From the NCBI RefSeq assembly GCF_003001815.1, contig NZ_PVMZ01000001.1, positions 124,001 through 188,000 on the forward strand: DNA of 64,000 bases, in the 5' to 3' direction. The stretch's first letter is position 1. Each line of letters opens with the position of its first letter. The notes under the pieces were generated by a model. That model worked only from the letters and a program-made list of their open reading frames with translations. It had not been told where the DNA came from and searched no databases. Source of the DNA: Actinoplanes italicus (GTDB lineage: Bacteria > Actinomycetota > Actinomycetes > Mycobacteriales > Micromonosporaceae). Positions 57,422-64,000 of this stretch are shown here, in pieces. The translations under genes were made by a program, and so were the position numbers.

Positions 57422-58201
57422 TCAACGAGCCGGGAAGGCGCCCGTCACCGTGACCCGTCTCGTTCCCGCGGTGGCCAGCGCCCCGTAGGTGTCCGTGGCC
57501 GGATCACGCTCCCCCGCGGCGTGCTGGTACTGGGCGGCGAAGACGTAGCTGCCCGGCGCGAGGGTGCCCTGCTTGAGGCTGAAGCGGTACACCAGCCGGT
57601 TCTTCTCCTCCGTCACCGTCGACGTGATCATCGTCTCCGGTACCGTGCTCCATCGGCCGGCGTCCTTGACCCCTGCGGACTTCGCCACGTTGATCACCAC
57701 CTCGAGGGCGCTGATCGTCTCCGATGCGGTGAGGGTCACGTTGCCCTGCGCCCAGGTGCCGACCGAGTGCCCGTCGACGACGGCCACCGAGCTGAGGAAG
57801 CCGTTGACCGGCTGCCAGCCCGGGGTGACCGCGGTGTTCCCGGGGGCCGGTGGATCCGGTTTTCTCACCCCGCCGTCGCCCTTGTCGAGGGGCGTTCTGC
57901 CGGACGGCGACGGTGTGGCGGTGGCGCTCGGTGTGGACGCGGACGAGCCCTCGGTCGCGGCCGGCGTCCGCTCCGGCTCCGGCCGGTCGCCGACCAGCCT
58001 GATCCCGGCGAACCCGGCGACCAGCGTCGCGACCACCGAAGCGGCGGCCGCCACCGGGCGCAGCGTCAGGGTCCACCGGCCGCGGGCTGGCTCGGAGCGG
58101 CGCTGGACGATCCGCGTCAGCATCGCGTCCCGGTCCGCCACATGCCGCTCGGCCTCGTGGCGCAGCACCGAGCCCAGATCGGGCTGGGGGCGCTCAGCCA
58201 T
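57422..58201 (-). CDS. Membrane-anchored anti-sigma-like partner
   Basis: 259 residues. The cytoplasmic N-terminus (about 1-46) contains DLGSVLRHEAERHVADRDAMLTRI, a helix of the kind that docks sigma factors. One transmembrane segment (about 48-68, PVAAAASVVATLVAGFAGIRL) is followed by a Ser/Thr/Pro linker and an extracellular domain (about 125-255, LSSVAVVDGHSVGTWAQGNVTLTASETISALEVVINVA). Its start overlaps the sigma stop by 8 bp. No zinc motif. Role inferred from position and topology. Confidence 0.75.
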   Translation of the reverse strand: MAERPQPDLGSVLRHEAERHVADRDAMLTRIVQRRSEPARGRWTLTLRPVAAAASVVATLVAGFAGIRLVGDRPEPERTPAATEGSSASTPSATATPSPSGRTPLDKGDGGVRKPDPPAPGNTAVTPGWQPVNGFLSSVAVVDGHSVGTWAQGNVTLTASETISALEVVINVAKSAGVKDAGRWSTVPETMITSTVTEEKNRLVYRFSLKQGTLAPGSYVFAAQYQHAAGERDPATDTYGALATAGTRRVTVTGAFPAR

Positions 58202-58712
58202 GGTGGCCTCCCATCATCAGCGGCATCCCGCGCAGGAATTCACTCAGCTGGGCCGCGCCCCGTGAGGTGTGACTCTTCACCGCGCCGACCGAGATCCCGA
58301 GGATCGAGGCGACCTCACGCTCGGGCACGTCGAACGCGTAACGCAGGATCACGCACTCACGACGCCGCTGCGGAAGCCGTTGCAGGGCCGCGCGCACGTC
58401 CAGGACCGCGGGGGTGTCGCTCTCACCGCGGTCGCGGCGCAACAGGCCGAGCCGCAGCAGTCCGGTCCGTTCCCTGGTCTGCTTCTTGATCCATTGACGG
58501 GCCAGGTTCGTCACGATGCCGCGAGCGTACGCGGTCGGACTGTCCGCGGTCTGGACCCGCTCCCAGTGCCGCCACACCTCCACGAACGCGTCGGCCGCCA
58601 GGTCGTCGGCGGCCTGCGAGTCACCGGTCACCAGGTAGGCGAGCCGGGACAGGTCGGTGTGATGGTCGTCGAAGAACCGCCGGAAGGCGTATTCGGTGCC
58701 AAGGTCGGACAA
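58194..58712 (-). CDS. ECF-type RNA polymerase sigma factor (SigE-like)
   Basis: About 172 residues from TTG 58712, 7 bp after AGGAA. Region 2 (about 10-75) has FRRFFDDHHTDLSRLAYLVTGDSQAADDLAADAFVEVWRHWERV, then SPTAYARGIVTNLARQWIKK for -10 contact. Region 4 (about 105-155) reads ALQRLPQRRRECVILRYAFDVPEREVASILGISVGAVKSHTSRG. A GTG at 58772 would lengthen it by 20 residues; the TTG is preferred on ribosome-binding site spacing. Translationally coupled to the anti-sigma-like gene. Confidence 0.9.
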   Translation of the reverse strand: MSDLGTEYAFRRFFDDHHTDLSRLAYLVTGDSQAADDLAADAFVEVWRHWERVQTADSPTAYARGIVTNLARQWIKKQTRERTGLLRLGLLRRDRGESDTPAVLDVRAALQRLPQRRRECVILRYAFDVPEREVASILGISVGAVKSHTSRGAAQLSEFLRGMPLMMGGHHG

Positions 58713-58885
58713 CTCACCGTTCCTGACCGTCAGGGGATACGGAGGGGACTCCGGGGACGACGTTTGATCCACTCCCCTGTGGCTCGAGAGGCTCGAAAGG
58801 TTGCGCGCTCCCACGAAAAAATTTCCGGCTTTCCAGCATGTGGGAGCGAGCCCACGAAAAACCTGGCAGCGCCTGGGCAAACGAA

Positions 58886-58913
58886 AAAGGCCCCGTCCGA
58901 AGACGGAGCCTTT
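58886..58913. terminator. Hairpin terminator after tRNA-His
   Basis: AAAGGCCCCGTC, CGAA loop, GACGGAGCCTTT: a 12-bp stem with one C-A mismatch, directly past the 3' end of the reverse-strand tRNA-His gene. Confidence 0.8.
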
Positions 58914-58917
58914 CGCA

Positions 58918-58993
58918 TGGGGTGATCGACGGGACTTGAACCCGCGACCCCCGGGACCACAACCCGGTGCTCTACCAGCTGAGCTACGACCAC
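58918..58993 (-). tRNA. tRNA-His (anticodon GTG)
   Basis: Reverse-strand cloverleaf with acceptor GTGGTCG/CGATCAC, D arm AGCTCAGCTGGTAGAGC, anticodon loop TTGTGGT and T arm GCGGGTTCAAGTCCCGT. The extra 5' G expected for tRNA-His is encoded at 58994 opposite discriminator C. CCA is encoded (58918-58920), unlike in the tRNA-Lys genes. Confidence 0.97.
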
Positions 58994-59072
58994 CATGCCA
59001 TCACGGGCAATGAACTCCCGCGGTGCTGCCCAATCATAACGACTGCCCCCGGGGCCCCGTCGAGCGGGTTAC

Positions 59073-59663
59073 CTACAGTTCGGCGGCGATGGCCTTGGCC
59101 GCCTCCACGTCGGGGCCGGGCTGCGGGACGAAGATGGTGCGGCGGTAGTACTCCAGCTCACGGATGCTCTCGCGGATGTCGGCGAGTGCGCGGTGCGACA
59201 GGCCCTTGGCCGGCTGGCCGAAGTAAACCCGCGGATACCACCGGCGGCACAGCTCCTTGATCGAGGAGACGTCGATCATCCGGTAGTGCAGGTGGGCGTC
59301 GAGCGCTGGCATGTCACGGGCCAGGAAGCCGCGGTCGGTGGCGATCGAGTTGCCGCAGAGCGGTGCGGTGCGCGGATTCGGCACGTACTCCCTGATGTAT
59401 GCCAGGACCGCCTCCTCCGCCTCGGCCATGGTGATCGCCGACCGGCGCACCTCCTCGGTGAGGCCGGACTTGGCGTGCATGTCGCGCACCACCGGCGGCA
59501 TGGCGTCCAGCGCCTCGTCATCGGCGTGGATGACCAGATCGACGCCTTCACCCAACACGTTCAGCTCCGGATCGGTGACAAGAGCCGCGACTTCGATGAG
59601 CTTGTCCTTGCCCAGGTCGAGACCGGTCATCTCACAGTCGATCCACACCAGAAGATCCGCCAC
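59073..59663 (-). CDS. orn: Oligoribonuclease
   Basis: 196 residues of the DEDDh exonuclease family. Exo I motif [25 protein letters not shown] (Asp/Glu at about 9-11), Exo [17 protein letters not shown], and Exo [22 protein letters not shown] with the catalytic His and Asp near 157-162. Length and motifs match Streptomyces and E. coli Orn, which degrades 2-5-nt RNAs and pGpG from c-di-GMP breakdown. It connects functionally with the GGDEF gene at 44010. Starts at ATG 59663. It has its own promoter region upstream (to 59832). Confidence 0.96.
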   Translation of the reverse strand: MADLLVWIDCEMTGLDLGKDKLIEVAALVTDPELNVLGEGVDLVIHADDEALDAMPPVVRDMHAKSGLTEEVRRSAITMAEAEEAVLAYIREYVPNPRTAPLCGNSIATDRGFLARDMPALDAHLHYRMIDVSSIKELCRRWYPRVYFGQPAKGLSHRALADIRESIRELEYYRRTIFVPQPGPDVEAAKAIAAEL

Positions 59664-59832
59664 GCCGACAGCCTACGCCCGGCAGGACGCCGCTGTTCGG
59701 CACGTACGGTGCCGCAGTCGCTCAACGTGCTGTTTGTCCGGTTTGTTGCCCTGACTTCCCACTTCGCCGATTGCCGGGTAAAGTGTACTTAACGGACGAA
59801 GCCCCCCTTCGGTTACTCCGTTCCCCCCGGTA

Positions 59833-59867
59833 ATGGGCCCTCCGTGTCGGCAGCGCGGAGGGCTCAT
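59833..59867 (-). terminator. Hairpin after the winged-helix gene
   Basis: ATGGGCCCTCCG and CGGAGGGCTCAT form a 12-bp stem with one G-T pair and an 11-nt loop, beginning at the stop of the gene at 59868. Confidence 0.65.
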
Positions 59868-60935
59868 TCATGCCCAGACGATCTCCGGCTCCGAGCCCGG
59901 TGCCACGAAACCGATCAGCCGGGCCGCCTCCGCCTCCACTTCCGAGCGGTCCGCGGACGCCACCGGCCGGAACGACGAGATCTCGATCCGGGCTCCCTTG
60001 CGCTCCCAGGTGGCCGCCGCGAACCCGTCCACCAGGACCGTCGGGCGCACGATCGACCAGCCCGGCATCACAAGGCGCCGATCGTCCGGGTGCAGAATCC
60101 GCGACCGGTCCGCGTGACCCAGCACCGCGTTGTCGAACTCCGGCAGGAACACCACCGGCGCCGGACGATCCTCGTCGTCGATCGGGGCGTCCGGCAGGTC
60201 GTACAACTCGATGCCCTTCTCGTCCCTGAAGACCCGCAGCCGGGGGCGAAGCTCCTTCATCAGCGCGGCCAGACGCGTCAAACCGGACCAGACCTGGACG
60301 TCCTTGACCGACGCCGGCCCGAAGGCCGCCAGATAGCGCAACACCAGCGTCTCCGCGTCGGCCTCGGCGAGCGGCCCGCCGAGCCAGTCCTCCGCGAGAA
60401 CGCATCCGATCCTCCCGCGATGCCCCCAGGTCCCGGCGGGCGGCGGATGAAGAAGAGCAAATCTGAGGTGTACGACGAAATGCAGCTCGCCGAGGTCGGC
60501 CTCGGGAAACCGCGCCGCCAGCCGACGCGCGATCTCCGGCCGGGTCAGCACCCCCTCGGCGATGATCTCCCGCCCCGCCTTCTCGAACGCGTCCGGATCA
60601 CACCCGCCCAGCCGCCCGGCCCGGCCCGCCATCCGTTCCAGGGCCGGCTGCAGCGTCGGCCGCAGCCATCGGTAGTCCGCGCCGGAACTCAGATGCTGGG
60701 TGCCGCGGAGCAGTCCACTGCGCACCACGGTCCGGTCGTGCAGCAGGCCGGTCAGCTCCTCCATGCGGAAGTCCGACGACCGCGCCCACAACCCCAGGTA
60801 GGGCGAGTCCGACTCCTGTCCCTGCACCGCCACGAGATGCTCGACGATCTCCGCCGCCGGGCGCGGGATCCGCTCGGCGAGCAGCTGCCGCCGCAGATAG
60901 GTCCGATTCAGCACACGCGTCGAGAGCACCGTCAT
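59868..60935 (-). CDS. Winged-helix DNA-binding (AlkX/YcaQ-like DNA glycosylase-family) protein
   Basis: 355 residues. N-terminal helices LNRTYLRRQLLAERIPRPAAEIVEHLVAVQGQESDSPYLGLWAR. The conserved QxD/Q-like motif of the AlkZ/YcaQ HTH_42 family, here VQGQESDSPYLGLW, is at about 36-49. Winged-helix units are centred on AEGVLTRPEIARRLAARFP and FGPASVKDVQVWSGL, and the end has VLVDGFAAATWERKG. AlkZ/YcaQ proteins unhook interstrand DNA crosslinks; many actinobacterial paralogues next to antibiotic genes are self-resistance. Function here is uncertain. Monocistronic. Confidence 0.85.
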   Translation of the reverse strand: MTVLSTRVLNRTYLRRQLLAERIPRPAAEIVEHLVAVQGQESDSPYLGLWARSSDFRMEELTGLLHDRTVVRSGLLRGTQHLSSGADYRWLRPTLQPALERMAGRAGRLGGCDPDAFEKAGREIIAEGVLTRPEIARRLAARFPEADLGELHFVVHLRFALLHPPPAGTWGHRGRIGCVLAEDWLGGPLAEADAETLVLRYLAAFGPASVKDVQVWSGLTRLAALMKELRPRLRVFRDEKGIELYDLPDAPIDDEDRPAPVVFLPEFDNAVLGHADRSRILHPDDRRLVMPGWSIVRPTVLVDGFAAATWERKGARIEISSFRPVASADRSEVEAEAARLIGFVAPGSEPEIVWA

Positions 60936-60983
60936 GCCTCTCACGCTATGGCGCTTTGCGGCCACTTCCTGACCGCAAAGCAA

Positions 60984-61009
60984 AGGGCCGCCCCTTCCGG
61001 GACGGCCCT
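60984..61009. terminator. Hairpin terminator
   Basis: AGGGCCGCCCC, TTCC loop, GGGACGGCCCT: an 11-bp stem with one mismatch, beyond the 3' end of the reverse-strand repetitive-protein gene at 61024. Confidence 0.65.
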
Positions 61010-61023
61010 GTTCTGCTCTCGGT

Positions 61024-64000
61024 CTAGCGCCCGGTGTCGTCCCCGCCCGGGTCGGGCTTCGGACGGTTGCGGCCGGAAACCGTCCGGCGGCGCCGGCGTT
61101 CGCCGCCCCCGAGCAGCTCGGCCGCCTCCTCGCGGTAGCTGAGCGGCCGGGCCGCCTCGCCGCTCTTCGCTCCGGCCGCTTCCGGTTTCCCGGTGGTCTC
61201 GCCCTTCTCCGGTACGGCCGGAGCGGTCCCGTCACCGGCCTGGCCGGTCCGGGCGGCCATCGACTCGGCCGCCTTGATCCATGCGGCGGGCACCCGTCGC
61301 GCGGCCGGAGCCGGCCGTGCGGTCGTGGGCTTCCCGCTGGCCCGGTTCTGAGCCCGCGCCAGCAGCTGATCGTCACCGGGCTTCCGTCCGGCCGCCTTCC
61401 GCGGCCGCCCGGGCGCCTTGTCCGCGTCCGGCCGCCGGTCACGATCGGCGTCAGTCACCGTCTCAGCCTCGCCCGGCGCGACGGCGTCCGTCACCGTATC
61501 TGCCTGCACCGGCTCCGCCGCGGTGGTCTCGGCAGTCGGGGCGTTCAGCGCCTTTGTCCCGGACGCCGCCACGACCGCCTTCTCCGCGGCGGCCCCGGGC
61601 TTCCCGCGGCCGGCTGAGGTCTGCGCCGCGATCTCAGGCTTCATGTTGCCGGCTGAGGTCTGCGCCGCGATCCCAGGCTTCATGTTGCCGGCCGAGGTCT
61701 GCGCTGCGATCCCAGGCTTCATGTTGCCGGCCGAGGTCTGCGCTGCGATCTCGGGCTTTACGTCGACGGCTGGGGTCTGGGCCGCGATCCCCGGCTTTCC
61801 TCGGTCGGCGGCCGTGGTTCCCTGCGTCGGAACCGGGGCGGGCTTCTTCGGCAGCGCCCCGAGACCGTCGGCTTCGACCGTGTGCATGGAGCGCCGTTCG
61901 CCGCCCGGCCGGGGCAGCGGCCGTGTCGGCTCCGGGCGAGCGGTTTGCGGCCGGTTCTCGGTGATCGTGGACACCTCGCGAGCCGTGACAGCCCGTTCCG
62001 GGGTCGCGGCGTTCCGATCGTCACCGGAACCTTCACGCTCGGCGGACGATCCGGACTGGTCTGGGATCAGGTCTCCGGCCTCCTCGGCGTGCAGCGACGC
62101 ACGGGGGCCGGCCTGCCGCACGTTGGTCGTCGATCCGGTCGTGGCGCTGCCCGCCCTGCGGTCTCCCGGGCGAGGCGAAGCCGGACCGGCCGGAAGCGGA
62201 ACGATGGGCTGCTGGGCCGGCTCTGATCCGCCTTCGGCCACGGCGGTCCCGGGCCGGGTGCCGCCTTCGGGCGCCGGCTGGGGTTCGGCCTTGCCCTCCG
62301 ACAATTCCGACACGGATCCGCCTTCAGCCGGCCGCGCCGTCGCCGGGTCGTGGCCCGCCTCGCCTGAGCCGGTGGTGGAGGCCGTGACGGACGTTGGGTC
62401 GGCCGCGGCCTTGTCGTCGCGAGCGGCGACACCGCTCGTGGGGTTGCTGATCAACGGCCATTCCGGCGGTGAGCCGATCGTGCCGGGGACCGGCCCCGGG
62501 GTCTGCTGGTCACGCGGCGGGTGCTGGTCGGCGGTCCGTTCCGGTGGTGAAGCGTCGGCCGTGCTGACCAGGCCGGTCGCTTCGACGGCTGCGGTCCGAT
62601 CCGCGCTGGTCGCCGGAGCCGGGTTCGCGGGCCGTTCGGCGGCGGGCTTCGGGGATGGCCGTGGGCTTGGACGGGGAGCAGGGCTCGGGACGATATCGGT
62701 GATGCCGGTGGCGATCCAGTCGGTCGCTGCCGGGCCGGTCCACAGTGCGATCCGCGAAGCGACAGGTGCCGTCTGTGCCGGGACCTGCTGCCCCGAGGCG
62801 GCGTCCCGGTCGGCAACGGTGCTGGTGCCGGCGGGGTTGTCGGCGCTGGCCGCGGTAACGTCACCGGCCGAGGTGCCGGTGTCGGCCGAGGTGCCGGTGT
62901 CGGCCGAGGTGCCGGTGTCGGCCGAGGTGCCGGTGTCGGCCGAGGTGCCGGTGTCGGCCGAGGTGCCGGTGTCGGCCGAGGTGCCGGTGTCGGCCGAGGT
63001 GCCGGTGTCGGCCGAGGTGCCGGTGTCGGCCGAGGTGCCGGTGTCGGCATTGGCGGCGGAAGCCGCCGAGCCGTCCTGGCGTGCCGCATCGGGAGTGGCA
63101 TCGACGCGGCTGGTGGCCGAGTCCGGCTGCTGGATCTCTTGGAACGCCTTCTTCGCTGGGTGGCCCGATTCCGCGGTGGTGTCTCTCGCGGGGGTGGCGA
63201 CCGGGGCAGCGGCGGCATGGACCCGGCCGGCGACTTCCGTGGGTGCCGTCGTGCCGCTACCGGCGGGTTTGGCAGTGGCCGGCTGATCGCCGGTGTCGCT
63301 GACCTCCGCGTCGTTCCCCTGACCGGCGGTTGCGTCGAGAATCGCGCCAACCGCCTGATCGACGGACCCGCTCAGCTCGGCGACGTTCGCCTTGTCGTCC
63401 GCATCTTCACGGGCGGGGGTGGTCGTGCGGCCGGTGAGGGTCGGTGTGTCCTCGAGGGTTTCCGGGCGGGTGTGGCCCGTGGCCGGGATCTCGCCGGTGT
63501 CGCGGCGGGGGGCGGCGATCGGGATGCGGGCGTTCGCCGACATGTTGCGGTTGCCGGGCTGGGTGGGTGTGAACTTGCCGGCGTTGCGGCGGGCGGCCTC
63601 GGCGAGGCGGGCGGCGGCCCGGGCTTCGGTCTGGCGGGCGCGTTCGGGCGCGGTCGCGGCCACCCAGGCGCCGACCGCTGTGGCCTGGAACTGCGGCAGA
63701 TCAGCGGCGGTGGGGCGGCGCTCGCCGCGGCGGGACGGGACGGTGCCGGGCTGCAGTCCGGCGATGGCCGGGGTGTCGCCGAGCAGGTTGAGCGGCTGGC
63801 CCGGGGCCGGAGTGTGCGCACCTGCCGGTCCGGCGGGGGCCGAGCCTCCAGCGAAGGCGGCGGCCGAGCCTCCAGCGAGCGCGGCAGCAGAGCCTCCGGT
63901 GAGGGCGGCGGCCGAGCCTCCGGTGAAGGCCGAACCCGCGGCGAACCCGGCGGCCGCACCCACGCGACCGGCAGCGGAACCGGCTGGACCCGCGGAACCG
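61024..64000 (-). CDS. Long Ala/Thr/Pro-rich repetitive protein (5' end outside window)
   Basis: The reverse-strand frame stays open from 61024 to the window edge (992 codons), so the start lies outside. The visible start-side sequence is Ala/Gly-rich (FAAGSAFTGGSAAALTGGSAAALAGG). A charged helical stretch follows (ERARQTEARAAARLAEAARRNAGKF), then about ten repeats of the hexapeptide ADTGTS, and near the C-terminus about four 13-residue repeats like IAAQTSAGNMKPG. The end is basic (ERRRRRTVSGRNRPKP). No enzyme domain is recognised. It is mostly low-complexity and probably disordered. Function unknown. Confidence 0.75.
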   Translation of the reverse strand, partial: GSAGPAGSAAGRVGAAAGFAAGSAFTGGSAAALTGGSAAALAGGSAAAFAGGSAPAGPAGAHTPAPGQPLNLLGDTPAIAGLQPGTVPSRRGERRPTAADLPQFQATAVGAWVAATAPERARQTEARAAARLAEAARRNAGKFTPTQPGNRNMSANARIPIAAPRRDTGEIPATGHTRPETLEDTPTLTGRTTTPAREDADDKANVAELSGSVDQAVGAILDATAGQGNDAEVSDTGDQPATAKPAGSGTTAPTEVAGRVHAAAAPVATPARDTTAESGHPAKKAFQEIQQPDSATSRVDATPDAARQDGSAASAANADTGTSADTGTSADTGTSADTGTSADTGTSADTGTSADTGTSADTGTSADTGTSADTGTSAGDVTAASADNPAGTSTVADRDAASGQQVPAQTAPVASRIALWTGPAATDWIATGITDIVPSPAPRPSPRPSPKPAAERPANPAPATSADRTAAVEATGLVSTADASPPERTADQHPPRDQQTPGPVPGTIGSPPEWPLISNPTSGVAARDDKAAADPTSVTASTTGSGEAGHDPATARPAEGGSVSELSEGKAEPQPAPEGGTRPGTAVAEGGSEPAQQPIVPLPAGPASPRPGDRRAGSATTGSTTNVRQAGPRASLHAEEAGDLIPDQSGSSAEREGSGDDRNAATPERAVTAREVSTITENRPQTARPEPTRPLPRPGGERRSMHTVEADGLGALPKKPAPVPTQGTTAADRGKPGIAAQTPAVDVKPEIAAQTSAGNMKPGIAAQTSAGNMKPGIAAQTSAGNMKPEIAAQTSAGRGKPGAAAEKAVVAASGTKALNAPTAETTAAEPVQADTVTDAVAPGEAETVTDADRDRRPDADKAPGRPRKAAGRKPGDDQLLARAQNRASGKPTTARPAPAARRVPAAWIKAAESMAARTGQAGDGTAPAVPEKGETTGKPEAAGAKSGEAARPLSYREEAAELLGGGERRRRRTVSGRNRPKPDPGGDDTGR
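61600..61771. repeat. 39-bp tandem repeat in the repetitive protein gene
   Basis: About four 39-bp units; GAGGTCTGCGC recurs at 61616, 61655, 61694 and 61733. Encodes the IAAQTSAGNMKPG peptide repeats on the reverse strand. Confidence 0.95.
62867..63048. repeat. 18-bp tandem repeat in the repetitive protein gene
   Basis: Nine full units of GTCGGCCGAGGTGCCGGT, identical by eye, plus partial units at both ends, encoding ADTGTS repeats on the reverse strand. Confidence 0.97.

Noticed and set aside
61418..63286. 622-residue forward-strand open frame over the repetitive protein
   Set aside because: Its sequence is an antisense shadow with Val/Ser/Pro bias and no domain. The reverse frame has sensible composition and stays open to the window edge.

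Overview
The window is very GC-rich, single-chromosome-style DNA with GTG/TTG starts, 4-bp ATGA/GTGA overlaps, ECF sigma factors, an XRE-DUF397 pair, WYL and ROK regulators and many carbohydrate enzymes. This points to a mycelial actinobacterium, most likely Micromonosporaceae (Actinoplanes-like). That placement is inferred from gene content and style, not from a search. No phage, transposase, CRISPR array or rRNA was seen. Three tRNA genes are present: two identical tRNA-Lys(CTT) and one tRNA-His(GTG). Both ends cut genes: an M48 peptidase on the left and a long repetitive Ala/Thr-rich protein on the right.

Layout. 1-10.3 kb: M48 peptidase, a CYP152-type peroxygenase P450, an intracellular GH20 hexosaminidase, two GNATs, an ECF sigma/membrane-partner pair, a WYL regulator divergent from a two-gene drug-type ABC exporter, and CorA. 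10.4-14.1 kb: a flippase fused in frame to a condensation/PapA-like acyltransferase (with a good internal ribosome-binding site at the junction), convergent with a secreted protein ending in Gln/Gly/Asn repeats. 14.3-19.3 kb: PRC-barrel protein, KAS III, MHYT membrane sensor, REC-GAF regulator and alditol-oxidase-like flavoprotein. 19.3-20.4 kb: a 1.1-kb gene-free island of simple repeats and related 44-47-bp imperfect palindromes, a fifth member of which lies at 34.5 kb.

20.4-37.0 kb is the carbohydrate section: rhodanese and GlxA/AraC regulator, then GH42 and GH95 divergent from one another, a three-gene sugar ABC importer (solute-binding protein and two permeases), a divergent ROK repressor, a GH3 enzyme with an inserted beta-trefoil-like segment, a LysE exporter and a secreted GH5 cellulase. 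A XylR/ROK-type palindrome lies between the importer and the ROK gene. A degenerate relative lies between GH42 and GH95. A CebR-type box precedes the cellulase. The simplest reading is that GH5 cuts a plant glucan outside the cell, oligosaccharides enter through the ABC importer, and GH42/GH95/GH3 finish them in the cytoplasm.

37.5-45.8 kb: GNAT-like proteins, a GPP34-APC permease-GNAT operon, the XRE/DUF397 pair in a relatively AT-rich patch, a coiled-coil membrane protein, a small secreted protein and a PAS-GGDEF cyclase. 45.9-54.2 kb: LVIVD-repeat protein divergent from a DUF305 protein, an SDR with an XRE-type regulator, a FIMAH-like membrane protein, a second P450, a lipoprotein sulfatase and an FMN reductase. 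54.3-64 kb: tRNA-Lys pair, two tandem L,D-transpeptidase paralogues, an ECF sigma/anti-sigma-like pair, tRNA-His, oligoribonuclease, a winged-helix protein and the truncated repeat protein. The strongest candidates for something undescribed are the flippase-acyltransferase fusion, the dispersed palindrome family, and the six-unit palindromic array after the ROK gene.
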